In this document: positions 49,301-57,883 of the stretch, piece by piece
How the letters are laid out: each line of letters starts with the position of its first letter
Position numbering within the stretch: the stretch's first letter is position 1
Notes under the pieces: model-generated
Database searches by the model: none
Seen by the model: only the letters and a program-made list of their open reading frames with translations
Told to the model about the DNA's origin: nothing
DNA from: JALYYC01 sp963795805
Lineage (GTDB): Bacteria > Chloroflexota > Dormibacteria > CF-121
Reading direction: 5' to 3'
Assembly (NCBI GenBank): GCA_963795805.1
Contig: CAWCIV010000004.1
Location: forward strand, 930,001-994,000
DNA length: 64,000 nt
Translations under genes and position numbers: made by a program

Positions 49301-49812
49301 TGCTCGATCGGGAGTTGCCGGACGCCGTCGCCGAGCTGCTCCGGACCTGGCAGGTGCCGCCCGCAAAGCTCAGCCTGGAGATCACGGAGCGAAGCATCAT
49401 CGCCAGCGAGGCCGAAGATACCCTCGCCCGGCTGCATGCGCTGGGCGTCCAGATCTCGGTTGATGACTTCGGCACCGGGTATTCGTCGCTCGCCTACCTC
49501 AAGCGGCTGCCGGTTAACGAGATCAAGATCGACAAGTCATTCGTCCAGGACATGGTGACGAACCGCGACGGCGCGGCGATCGTCCGCTCCACGATCGACC
49601 TCGGCCACAACCTGGGTCTGAAGGTCGTGGCCGAAGGCGTCGAGGACGCGGCCACCGCGGACCTGTTGCGCGAGTTCGGCTGCGACTTCATCCAGGGCTA
49701 CTACATCAGCCGCCCGGCGGCCGCCGCACCGCTCGGGCCCTGGCTCCGCTCCCGGGCGAGCCACCTGAAGACCGTCACGATCACGAGCGGCACCAACGCG
49801 CTGACCGCCTGA
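46339..49812 (+). CDS. Membrane PAS-GAF-PAS-GGDEF-EAL protein (c-di-GMP turnover)
   Basis: A 1157-residue signalling protein. Residues ~25-280: about seven to eight transmembrane helices (MASE-like sensor). ~295-410: PAS (IIDTSPSAVISADDGGFVTG). ~430-580: GAF. ~590-705: second PAS. ~715-880: GGDEF with an intact YGGDEF at residue 797 and an RKAD inhibitory site five residues before it, so diguanylate cyclase activity with product feedback is expected. ~895-1140: EAL with KVEALVRWGHPSHGLLPPDD, DDFGTGYSSLAYLKRLPVNE and IKIDKSFVQ, so phosphodiesterase activity is also possible. It stands alone after ligA. The ligand is unknown. No Shine-Dalgarno. Confidence 0.93.
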   Translation: MAIPPLLGVPGNGLASRLRSIGRRGLIGLAVSAVLGLIFVLGSILPGSTLPLTWFVPVRDIASIITMAVALFLCASDVRIRRHSRALPIVITSIILISLWLAHMVTFPNVIPIHLPLVTGQTTGYIFHAAHLATPILLSLVLLTRGHPLPRPGLALTRASGLALAISLACIAAAVLAPRILPPTIVDGKFTELNTALLILPFFAVGFAAAVYRRGAHGDRYIESGVIAAFILVAIETLTFLFARARYDGFWYVGNALVFLPDAALLAGVLGLYATARREADIHLRLMSHFKESQQRLQIIIDTSPSAVISADDGGFVTGWNSQAEAVFGWSHDEAVGRLLAETVIPKKYREAHQRGLEKYAQTGDGRIIGKTVELTGLHRDGHEFPIELSVSATGRVGNQLQLVAFVTDISERRMAERLRNVQFAVTRPLANAATWAEAAPQVLQGICENLGWSLGEIWNVDRVANVLRWEYGWHKPGRELQAFEAASREVTFARGVGLLGRVWATGRATSIQDVSGDRDASRMAAAARAGLHGKFGFAITNGRKVTGVIALFSSQAQAPDRATLRIMADLGSQIGQFIERRRAEDELRSSGERIRAVLDNVADGIVSVDDRLVIRSYNPAAERLFGYSAEEVIGKEFGLLIAEPYRTELKPQLRSYLQPQKREALLGSHEADGQRKDGSTFPMEFNVGRLGAGRLLVGSLRDVSERKAETEALQHRALHDALTGLPNRTFLRERLEEAVRVGEREMKPCAVLLMDMDGFKGVNDSLGHQAGDQLLQQVGGRMRDVLRKADMVARYGGDEFAVVPWGATDVPRAVLIAEKILQAIQQPYTIEGSPVNVSISVGIAVYPQHAEDGEALMRRADVAMYAAKRAKSGYSVYAAGQEDDVVPGVPLIGKLRYAIDQFELLLHYQPIVSSVDGATAKVEALVRWGHPSHGLLPPDDFIPSAEQSDLIKPLTAWVLNEALGQVHAWARAGIETGVSVNLSARNLLDRELPDAVAELLRTWQVPPAKLSLEITERSIIASEAEDTLARLHALGVQISVDDFGTGYSSLAYLKRLPVNEIKIDKSFVQDMVTNRDGAAIVRSTIDLGHNLGLKVVAEGVEDAATADLLREFGCDFIQGYYISRPAAAAPLGPWLRSRASHLKTVTITSGTNALTA

Positions 49813-49857
49813 GGCGACCCGCCGCCGCGACCCCCGGGCTTCGGTAATCTAAGGGTC

Positions 49858-50160
49858 TTGCCCGAAGCCGAGACCGAACTCTCCTCTGACGAAGTGCGCC
49901 ATGTTGCCCGGCTGGCGCGGATGGGGATCACCCCGGAAGAGGTCACCCGGTTCCGCGACCAGTTGCGGAATATCCTGCACGCCATCGCGGCGCTCAATCG
50001 CGTCGATACCTCTCTGGTGCCGGCGACGGCCCACCCGCTGGAGGAGCGGAATGTCATGCGCGACGATGTCCGGCAGCCGTGCCTCTCGATCGAGGCGGCG
50101 CTACAGAACGCGCCAAGCGTCGAAGACGGCTACTTCAAAGTGAAGGCGATCCAGGAATGA
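49858..50160 (+). CDS. gatC: Asp/Glu-tRNA amidotransferase subunit C
   Basis: A 100-residue GatC, which stabilises GatA-GatB. It has the family pattern LSSDEVRHVARLARMGITPE, QLRNILHAIAALNRVDTSLV and EERNVMRDDVRQPCLSIEAA. The start is TTG 49858, with TAATCT (49845-49850) seven bases upstream and no Shine-Dalgarno. It overlaps gatA by 4 nt. Confidence 0.94.
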   Translation: MPEAETELSSDEVRHVARLARMGITPEEVTRFRDQLRNILHAIAALNRVDTSLVPATAHPLEERNVMRDDVRQPCLSIEAALQNAPSVEDGYFKVKAIQE

Positions 50161-51629
50161 GCCTCTACGCGGGGACGATCCGCGACCTCCATCAGATGCT
50201 GATCGACCGCGAGGTCTCTTCGGTCGAGCTCACCGAATCCGTGCTCGGCCAGATCGATGCCGTGGGGAGAGAGACCCAGTCTTACCTGGCGGTCACCCGG
50301 GACCTGGCCCTGCGCCAGGCGCGCGAGGCCGACGACCGCATCAAAGAGGGCCGGACGGTCCGCCCGCTGACCGGCATCCCGATCGCGCTCAAGGACGTGC
50401 TCTGTCTCGAGGGGGTGCCGGCGACCGCCGGCTCGCGCATCATCGAGGGCTTCGTGCCTCCGTACAGCGCCACCGTGGTCGAGCGCCTGGCCGCGGAGGG
50501 GGCGGTGTTCACGGGAAAGACAAACTGTGATGAGTTCGCGATGGGCTCCTCCAACGAGAACTCGGGGTACTGGCCGGTGCACAACCCCTGGGACCTCGAC
50601 CGGGTTCCGGGTGGCTCCAGCGGTGGCTCGGCCGCCGCGGTGGCGTCCGGGGAGGCGGTGGCGGCGCTCGGCAGCGACACCGGTGGCTCGATCCGGCAAC
50701 CGGCCGCCCTGACCGGGACGGTCGGCATGAAGCCGACTTACGGGCGGGTCAGCCGCTACGGCCTGATCGCCTTTGCCTCCTCGCTCGACCAGGTCGGTCC
50801 CATCACGCGCGACGTAACCGATTCCGCCCTGCTGCTGCAGGCGATCGCGGGGCACGACCCGCGTGACTCGACCAGCTCGCCGCGGCCGGTGCCCGACTAC
50901 CTCGCGGGCCTCTCGGGCGGCGTGCATGGGATGCGCCTGGGCGTGCCCAAGGAGTATTTCGTCGCCGGCATGGAGCCTGAGGTCGAGAAGGCGATCCGGG
51001 GCGCGATCGAGGTCTACGAGCGTCTGGGTGCCACGATCCAGGAGGTCAGCCTGCCGCACAGCGACGTCGCGCTGCCCGCCTATTACATCATCGCGCCGGC
51101 CGAGGCAAGCTCCAACCTGGCCCGCTACGACGGCGCGCGTTACGGGGTGCAGGCCGGTGGCGGGCGCAACGTCATCGAGGAGTATGAGCTGACGCGCCAG
51201 AAAGGATTCGGCCCCGAGGTGAAGCGGCGCATCATGCTCGGCACCTACGCCCTGAGCTCCGGATACTATGACGCCTTTTACCTCAAGGCGCAGAAGGTGC
51301 GCACGCTGATCATCGAGGACTTCAAGAAGGCATTCGAGGAAGTCGACGCCCTGCTCGGGGCGACCTCGCCGACGGTCGCGTTTCCGCTGGGCGCCAAGAC
51401 GCAGGACCCGGTCGCCATGTACCTGAACGACATCATCACGATCCCGGCCAATCTGGGCAATGTGTGCGGCATCTCCGTGCCGTGCGGCCTGGCCAGGGGC
51501 CTGCCGATCGGGTTGCAGGTGATCGCGGCGGGGTTTCGCGAGGACATCGCCCTGCGCGTCGCATTTGCCTTCGAGTCCGCGACCGCCTTCAACAAGGCGC
51601 GCTCGCCCTTGATGGGGTCCGCCGCATGA
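50157..51629 (+). CDS. gatA: Asp/Glu-tRNA amidotransferase subunit A
   Basis: A 490-residue amidase releasing ammonia from glutamine for Gln-tRNA (and Asn-tRNA) formation. The Ser-cisSer-Lys triad is visible: PIALKDVLCLEGVPATAGSR (Lys) and VPGGSSGGSAAAVASGEAVA then LGSDTGGSIRQPAAL (Ser residues). ATG 50157 overlaps the gatC stop and the gene overlaps gatB by 4 nt (both ATGA). Confidence 0.97.
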   Translation: MSLYAGTIRDLHQMLIDREVSSVELTESVLGQIDAVGRETQSYLAVTRDLALRQAREADDRIKEGRTVRPLTGIPIALKDVLCLEGVPATAGSRIIEGFVPPYSATVVERLAAEGAVFTGKTNCDEFAMGSSNENSGYWPVHNPWDLDRVPGGSSGGSAAAVASGEAVAALGSDTGGSIRQPAALTGTVGMKPTYGRVSRYGLIAFASSLDQVGPITRDVTDSALLLQAIAGHDPRDSTSSPRPVPDYLAGLSGGVHGMRLGVPKEYFVAGMEPEVEKAIRGAIEVYERLGATIQEVSLPHSDVALPAYYIIAPAEASSNLARYDGARYGVQAGGGRNVIEEYELTRQKGFGPEVKRRIMLGTYALSSGYYDAFYLKAQKVRTLIIEDFKKAFEEVDALLGATSPTVAFPLGAKTQDPVAMYLNDIITIPANLGNVCGISVPCGLARGLPIGLQVIAAGFREDIALRVAFAFESATAFNKARSPLMGSAA

Positions 51630-53076
51630 TCGCCACGAAATACGAGGTCGTCGTGGGCTTGGAAGTCCATGCGCAGATCAAGACGGAGAGCAAGATGTTC
51701 TGCGGCTGCTCGACCGACTACCTGGTCGCGGCCCCGAACGCCAATACCTGCCCTGTGTGCCTCGGGCTTCCTGGGTCATTGCCGGTGATCAACCGCAAGG
51801 CGGTTGAGGCGACGATCCGAACGGCCCTCGCCCTGCACTGCGAGATCCCGGAGTTCTCGAAGTTCGACCGCAAGAATTACTTCTACCCCGACCTGCCCAA
51901 GGGCTACCAGATCTCGCAGTACGACCTGCCCTTCAGCCGCAACGGCTACCTCGAGTTCGAGGTCAAGGGCGAGCCGGGCCGCTGCGGAATCACGCGCGTC
52001 CACCTGGAAGAGGACACCGGCAAGCTCCTCCATGCCGGCGCGATCGAGCAGGCGCAGTCGTCGTTGATCAATCTCAATCGGGCCGGCGTGCCGCTGATGG
52101 AGATCGTCTCCGAGCCCGACCTGCGCACCGCCGACGAGGCGCGCGAGTACGTGATGCGACTGCGCGCGATCCTGCAGTACATCGGCGTCAACGACGGGAA
52201 CATGGAGTCGGGCCAGCTGCGCTGCGATGCCAACGTCTCGCTGCGTCCGGCCGGGGCAAAGGAGTTCGGCACCAAGGTCGAGGTCAAGAACATGAACTCG
52301 TTCCGCGCCATCCATCGAGCCATCGAGTACGAGATTCAGCGGCAGACCGAGGTCCTCGACGCGGGCGGGCGGCTGGCGCAGGAGACCCGCGGCTGGAACG
52401 AGGCGCGCGGCCTGACCGTCTCGCAGCGGAGCAAGGAGTTCGCCGAGGACTATCGATACTTTCCCGAGCCGGACCTGCCGCCGCTCGAGGTGAGCCGAAC
52501 ATGGGTCGAGGCGATCAGATCCGCGATTGCCGGAGCTGCCCGCGGCGCGTCGCGACCGGCTCGTCGTGCAGTTCGGGCTCTCGCGCTATGACGCGACGAT
52601 CCTGACCTCGTCCAGGCCGATGGCCGAATACTTCGAGGAGACCGTGCGGCTCGGCGCCCCGGCGAAGACGGCCGCCAACTGGATTCTCGGCGACTTCAGC
52701 CGGTTTCTGAACGCGGAGCACAAAGAGATCCAGGACTCGCCGATCACCCCCGCCCACCTGCAGCAGCTGATCGCGCTGGTCGACTCGGCCGCGATCAGCG
52801 GCAAGATGGCGAAGCAGACCTTCGAGGAGATGTACAGGGCCGGCGATCCAGGGCCCGCGCTCGATGCGGCGAAGCGCTCACGCCAGATCAGTGGCGACGG
52901 CGAACTGGAGGCGATCGTCGACCAGGTCATCGCGCAGAACGAAAAATCCGTCACGGACTTCAAGGCCGGCAAGCCCCAGGCCCTGATGTTCCTGGTGGGC
53001 CAGGCGATGAAGCTCTCCGAAGGGCCGGGCGAACCCCGAGCGGCTGAATGCGCTGCTCCGAGCGAAAATCCAGTAG
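51626..53076 (+). CDS. gatB: Asp/Glu-tRNA amidotransferase subunit B, with two apparent frameshifts
   Basis: GatB phosphorylates the mischarged tRNA. ATG 51626 gives EVVVGLEVHAQIKTESKMFC, with zinc Cys motifs CGCSTDY and CPVCLGLPGSLP, up to YFPEPDLPPLEVSRTWVEAI. The frame then runs off to a stop at 52591. The conserved continuation LPELPAARRDRLVVQFGLSR resumes in the +1 frame at 52527 (an extra A at about 52526). A second extra base near 53025 is needed to reach the family end RANPERLNALLRAKIQ-stop (TAG 53074-53076). Removing both bases gives 482 residues, the normal size. No slippery heptamer is visible at either site. Confidence 0.85.
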
Positions 53077-54308
53077 TGCAGCTGACGGTCGGGGAACTCG
53101 CCCATGGTGGGGCGGCGGTCGCTCGCATCGACGGCCGCGTCGTCTTCGTCGAGGGCGCGCTCCCCGGTGAAACGGTTGAAGCTGAAGTCACGCATCGCCG
53201 CAAGGATTTCTGGCGGGCGCAGGCCACCACGGTGCTCGATCCGGCCGTGTCGCGGGTCGAGCCACCCTGCCCCTATGTCAAGGCAGGTTGTGGCGGGTGC
53301 CAGCTCCAGCACCTTGACCACATCGAGCAGCTGGCGCAAAAACGCCTGGTGCTGGCACGCCAGCTTGACCGAGCGCACCTCCAGTTTCCCCTGGAGCAGA
53401 TCGACGTACTCGGGATGGCCGATCCATGGCGCTACCGGCTCCGCGGAGAGTTCCACGTCCTTCGCCGCGGGGGCGCGGTCAGTCTCGGGTTCTACCGCAA
53501 GCACACCTATCAAACCTTGCCGATCGACGCATGCCTGATCCACGTCGAGGCGATCGAGCGGGCGTTACCGGCGTTCGCGCGTGCCGCCGAGCATCCGGGC
53601 GCGGCGAAGATGACCGCCGTGCAGTTCACCTGGGCGCCGGGAACGAACGATCTGCTGTGGGCGCCCTATCCGCCCGGCTCTACTGACCCGGAGTTCGGCC
53701 GGCGCGCGGCCGGGTGGGTCCCCGAGCTCGATCTGAATGACGACTCGATCGGGATCGAGGATGCGGGCCGCCACTTCCGCGTGCGCCCGGAGGCCTTCGT
53801 CCAGGTCAACGCTCGGCAACGCGACGTGCTCTACGAGCGCGCGATCGCCTACGCGGGAGCCGGTTCCGGCGATCGCGTGATCGATGCCTACGCCGGGATC
53901 GGGATGCTCAGCGCCAGGTTCGCGTCCGGCGGTGCCGATGTCATCTGCCTCGAGGAGAGTCCCTATGCCGTGCGGCTCGGCGAGCTGAATATGCAGCTGA
54001 ACGACATCGGCAATGTGCGGTACCTGCGGGGCAAGGTCGAGGAGACGATCGGGCAGGTCGTCCAGCCGATGGACATCCTCGTGCTCGATCCGCCGCGGGC
54101 CGGCTGCCTCGACGTTGCGGTCCAGGGGATGCTGGCCGCCTCGGCGGAACGCATCATCTATATCTCATGCGAGCCGTCCACACTCGCCCGCGATTTAGAA
54201 CGTCTGTGTGTCGGCGGACGCTATAGGCTGAGTGACGTGACGCTGGTCGACATGTTTCCGCAGACCTACCACATGGAAACCGTGGCACGGCTCGAGCGCA
54301 TCGCATGA
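53076..54308 (+). CDS. rlmD: 23S rRNA (uracil-C5)-methyltransferase, RlmD/RumA type
   Basis: A 410-residue TrmA-superfamily enzyme that methylates C5 of uridine in RNA. It has an N-terminal TRAM domain (LTVGELAHGGAAVARIDGRV), a [4Fe-4S] site CPYVKAGCGGCQLQH with a fourth Cys in IDACLIH, SAM motif VIDAYAGIGMLSARFASGGA, LDPPRAGCLDVA and the catalytic Cys in ISCEPSTLARDLERL. The exact target (U1939, U747 or tRNA) is not decided by sequence. The start is GTG 53076, overlapping the true gatB stop as TAGTG; the frame is also open into the shifted gatB part, which could be mistaken for a GatB-RlmD fusion. Confidence 0.9.
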   Translation: MQLTVGELAHGGAAVARIDGRVVFVEGALPGETVEAEVTHRRKDFWRAQATTVLDPAVSRVEPPCPYVKAGCGGCQLQHLDHIEQLAQKRLVLARQLDRAHLQFPLEQIDVLGMADPWRYRLRGEFHVLRRGGAVSLGFYRKHTYQTLPIDACLIHVEAIERALPAFARAAEHPGAAKMTAVQFTWAPGTNDLLWAPYPPGSTDPEFGRRAAGWVPELDLNDDSIGIEDAGRHFRVRPEAFVQVNARQRDVLYERAIAYAGAGSGDRVIDAYAGIGMLSARFASGGADVICLEESPYAVRLGELNMQLNDIGNVRYLRGKVEETIGQVVQPMDILVLDPPRAGCLDVAVQGMLAASAERIIYISCEPSTLARDLERLCVGGRYRLSDVTLVDMFPQTYHMETVARLERIA

Positions 54309-57300
54309 GCTTCGTTCACCTGCACACCCACTCCGAATACAGCCTGCTCGATGGCGCGAGCCGGATCTCCGAGATGGTGCGCCATGCCGCGGACACCCGC
54401 ATGCCGGCGATCGCGTTGACGGATCATGGGGTTCTTTACGGGGCGATCGATTTCTACCTCCAGTGCCGGGCCGCCGGGATCAACCCGATCATCGGCCAGG
54501 AGATGTATGTGGCGACCCGCTCCCGCCTGCAAAAGGAGGGCCGGACCGACCGCGATCCGTATCACCTGATCCTGCTCGTGAAGAACGAGGCCGGCTACCG
54601 CAACCTGATCGAGCTCTCGAGTCGGGCGCACCTCGAGGGCTACTACTACAAACCGCGCATCGACCGTGAGCTCCTGGCCGAGCATGCCGGGGGGCTGATC
54701 GCGCTCTCCGCCTGCCTTGGCGGCGAGGTGGCGAGCCGGTTGCTTGCCGGTGACGCGGCGGCCGCCGAGCAGGCGGCGCTCGACTACCAGCGCATCTTCG
54801 GCGACGATTACTTCCTCGAGATCCAGGACCACGGCATGCCGGAGCAGGCCCAGGTCAACGAAGGCCTCGCGCGCCTCTCCGCCCGGACCGGCATCCCGCT
54901 GGTGGCGACCAACGACTCGCACTACACCCGCCGCGATGATGCCGAGGCGCACGACATCCTGCTCTGCCTCCAGACCGGGACGATCGTGCCGGACTTGAAA
55001 CGGATGCGCTTCCACAACGACGAGTTCTATTTGAAGACGCCCGCCGAGATGGCGGAGCGCTTCAAGGACTACCCCGAAGCCGTCGCGAATACCGTACGCA
55101 TCGCCGAGCGCTGCGACCTGCAACTCGAAATGCGTCCCTTACTGCCGAAGTTCGACGTGCCGGCGGGCCAGACCGCGGAGAGCTACCTGCGGACGCTGGC
55201 CGAGGAGGGCCTGCGGCATCGGTATCCGGAGATCATGCCAGCCGTCCGTGATCGCTTCGAGATGGAGTTCGGTGTCATCGAGGAGATGGGCTACGCCGCC
55301 TACTTCCTCATCGTCAGCGACTTCATCCAGTACGCGAAGCAGAACGGCGTCGCCGTGGGACCGGGCCGCGGCTCGGCAGCCGGCAGCATCGTGTCCTACG
55401 CGCTCGGCATCACCTCGCTCGACCCCCTCCAGCACGGCCTGATCTTCGAGCGGTTCCTCAACCGCGAGCGGATCTCGATGCCGGATATCGACATCGACTT
55501 CGACGACCGCAATCGGGATCGGGTCATCGACTACGTCGGCCGCCGATACGGCCAGGACCACGTGGCGCAGATCATCACCTTCGGCACGATGAAAGCGCGG
55601 GCTGTGATCCGCGACGTCGGCCGGGCGCTCGATGTCCCATTGCGCGACGTGGACCGGCTGGCGAAACTGGTCCCGCCGTCGCTGGGCATGACGATCGAGA
55701 AGGCGATCCACATGGTGCCGGAGCTGGCCGCCGCCGAGCAGGACCCAGCCTTTGCCCCCCTGCTGAGGAACGCCCGCAAGCTGGAGGGGCTGGCCCGGCA
55801 TGCCTCGACGCACGCGGCCGGCATCGTGATCACGCCCGAACCCTTGCAGCGTTATGTGCCGCTGCAAGCGAGCATCACCCGCGGCGACAAGAACGGCCAG
55901 GAGAAGCGGGCGGTGATGACGCAGTACGAGATGAACGCCGTCCAGAAGATCGGCTTGCTCAAGATGGACTTCCTCGGGCTGCGCAACCTGTCGATCATCG
56001 AGGATTGCCTCGCGAATCTGCGGCAAACGCGCAACCTGACGCTCGACCTTACCGCGATCCCCTGGGACGATGCCGCGACGTTTCGGCTGCTACAAGCCGC
56101 CGACACGAATGGCGTCTTCCAGCTGGAGTCCGCGGGTCTCCGCCGGCTGCTCCAGGACATGCGCCCAACCAGCTTTGAGGACATCACCGCCGCGATCGCG
56201 CTCTTCCGGCCCGGCCCGCTAGAAGGCGGCCTGGTCGACCAGTTCATGAAATGCAAGCACGGCGAGCGGGAGATCGTCTACCCGCACCCGGCGCTCGAGC
56301 CGATCCTCAAGGAAACCTACGGGGTCATCGTCTACCAGGAACAGGTCATGCAGATCGCCTCGCAGCTGGCCGGCTTCACGCTTGGCGAAGCTGATGTGCT
56401 ACGCGCCGCCATGGGCAAGAAAAAGAAAGAGGAAATGGCCAAGATGCGCGTCAAGTTCATCTCCGGCGCTGTGGAGCGCGGGGTGACCGAGGCGAAGGCG
56501 ACAGAGATCTTCGACCTGATGGCGTTCTTCGCCGGCTACGGATTCAACAAGTCGCACAGCGCGGCCTACGCCGTCATCTCTTACCAGACGGCGTACCTGA
56601 AGGCCAACTATCCGCTCGAGTACCTCGCCGCGCTGCTCAATAACGAAGCCGGTAACTACGACCGGGTGGCGGCCGCCGTCCTCGACTGTCACGCGCGCGG
56701 CATCGAGGTGCTCCCCCCGGACGTCAATCGATCCGATGCCGGCTTCTCGGTCCAGGACGGGAAGATCAGCTACGGGCTGGCCGTCATCAAGAACGTCGGC
56801 GGCAAAGGCGTCGAGATCCTGCTCAACGAGCGGCGCGAGCGGGGGTCGTTCAAGTCATTATTGGACCTCTGCGTCCGAGTCGATCCGCGGGAGCTCAACA
56901 AGCGGGTGCTGGAGAGCCTGATCCAGTCGGGCGCCTGCGACGGCCTTGGTGAGCGGGGCCGCCTGCTGGCCAGCATCGACCGCGTCGTCGATCGCGCCTC
57001 CCAGATCATCAGCGAGAAAGAAAGCGGCCAGACCTCGCTCTTCGGCATGCTCCCGGAGGCCGACGAGCTCGATGATCCGGAGGCCGGGCTGGTCTCGCCG
57101 ATGCCCGAGATGCCCCAGGACGAGCGCCTCCGCGGCGAAAAGGAGCTCCTCGGCCTCTACCTGTCGGACCACCCGCTGCGGCGGATCGAGCAGGAGATGC
57201 ATGCCAGGGTGGACACGTACGTCAACCAGGTCACGCCCGAAATGGAGGATTTTGAGGTCCGCATCGGGGGCGTCATCAAGTCGGTCCGTCCCATCATCAC

Positions 57301-57865
57301 GCGCGCCGGCAAGGCCATGGCCTTCGTCCAGCTCGAGGACCTGACCGCAACCATCGAGGTGATCGTCTTCCCGCGCCTGTTCGAGGAGCGGCGTGCGCTG
57401 TTGCTGTCCGACGCGATCGTGATCGTGCGCGGCAAGGTGGACGCGCGCACCGTCGGCGGCGATGACGAGGAGCGAGCCGAGGCAGCCAAGGTGATCGCGG
57501 ACGAGATCCTGGCGTTCGATGACGCCGGCCACGAAAGCTGGGTGCGAAACCAGGTGGTCCACCTCGACCTGCCGGCCGACGCGACACCCGACCAGATGGC
57601 GGTGCTGCAGGAGATCCTGGGCGGCTGCGCCGGGCCGGACCGGGTCGTCCTCCACCTCCAGCGGGAGGACCAGGTCGTCGATATGGACCTCGGGGAGAAG
57701 TTCCGGGTCCAGGGCGGCGGGCTTGCGGGCGACCGGGCGCAGCGCCAGATCGACGCGCTCTTCAACAACCGGCCGGTCTGGCGGCTCGAGGTGATCCGCC
57801 GGCGGGCGCCGGAGCGGCAGCCAAGCGGAAGGCCGGTGCGGGTACTGGCCGGATCCTCGGTCTAG
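54305..57865 (+). CDS. dnaE: DNA polymerase III alpha subunit
   Basis: A 1186-residue replicative polymerase (DnaE1 length). The PHP domain has apparently intact metal ligands (VHLHTHSEYSLLDGA; ALTDHGVLYGAI; ALSACLGGEV; ATNDSHYTRRDDAEAHD), unlike E. coli, so built-in 3'-5' exonuclease is possible. The polymerase core has GVAVGPGRGSAAGSIVSYAL and the catalytic MPDIDIDFDDRNRDRVIDYV. Then come HhH, an OB fold (IGGVIKSVRPIITRAGKAMA) and a C-terminal domain ending VWRLEVI. It overlaps the methyltransferase stop by 4 nt. Confidence 0.97.
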   Translation: MSFVHLHTHSEYSLLDGASRISEMVRHAADTRMPAIALTDHGVLYGAIDFYLQCRAAGINPIIGQEMYVATRSRLQKEGRTDRDPYHLILLVKNEAGYRNLIELSSRAHLEGYYYKPRIDRELLAEHAGGLIALSACLGGEVASRLLAGDAAAAEQAALDYQRIFGDDYFLEIQDHGMPEQAQVNEGLARLSARTGIPLVATNDSHYTRRDDAEAHDILLCLQTGTIVPDLKRMRFHNDEFYLKTPAEMAERFKDYPEAVANTVRIAERCDLQLEMRPLLPKFDVPAGQTAESYLRTLAEEGLRHRYPEIMPAVRDRFEMEFGVIEEMGYAAYFLIVSDFIQYAKQNGVAVGPGRGSAAGSIVSYALGITSLDPLQHGLIFERFLNRERISMPDIDIDFDDRNRDRVIDYVGRRYGQDHVAQIITFGTMKARAVIRDVGRALDVPLRDVDRLAKLVPPSLGMTIEKAIHMVPELAAAEQDPAFAPLLRNARKLEGLARHASTHAAGIVITPEPLQRYVPLQASITRGDKNGQEKRAVMTQYEMNAVQKIGLLKMDFLGLRNLSIIEDCLANLRQTRNLTLDLTAIPWDDAATFRLLQAADTNGVFQLESAGLRRLLQDMRPTSFEDITAAIALFRPGPLEGGLVDQFMKCKHGEREIVYPHPALEPILKETYGVIVYQEQVMQIASQLAGFTLGEADVLRAAMGKKKKEEMAKMRVKFISGAVERGVTEAKATEIFDLMAFFAGYGFNKSHSAAYAVISYQTAYLKANYPLEYLAALLNNEAGNYDRVAAAVLDCHARGIEVLPPDVNRSDAGFSVQDGKISYGLAVIKNVGGKGVEILLNERRERGSFKSLLDLCVRVDPRELNKRVLESLIQSGACDGLGERGRLLASIDRVVDRASQIISEKESGQTSLFGMLPEADELDDPEAGLVSPMPEMPQDERLRGEKELLGLYLSDHPLRRIEQEMHARVDTYVNQVTPEMEDFEVRIGGVIKSVRPIITRAGKAMAFVQLEDLTATIEVIVFPRLFEERRALLLSDAIVIVRGKVDARTVGGDDEERAEAAKVIADEILAFDDAGHESWVRNQVVHLDLPADATPDQMAVLQEILGGCAGPDRVVLHLQREDQVVDMDLGEKFRVQGGGLAGDRAQRQIDALFNNRPVWRLEVIRRRAPERQPSGRPVRVLAGSSV

Positions 57866-57883
57866 CGGGTCAGGGAGCCGCCG

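Noticed and set aside
52515..53030. Programmed ribosomal frameshifting in gatB
   Set aside because: No slippery heptamer, stimulatory hairpin or internal Shine-Dalgarno was seen at either shift point, and two separate +1 events would be needed.
52527..54308. A GatB-RlmD fusion protein
   Set aside because: The join exists only in the shifted frame; the true GatB end (RLNALLRAKIQ-stop) and a GTG start for the methyltransferase are visible in the proper frames.
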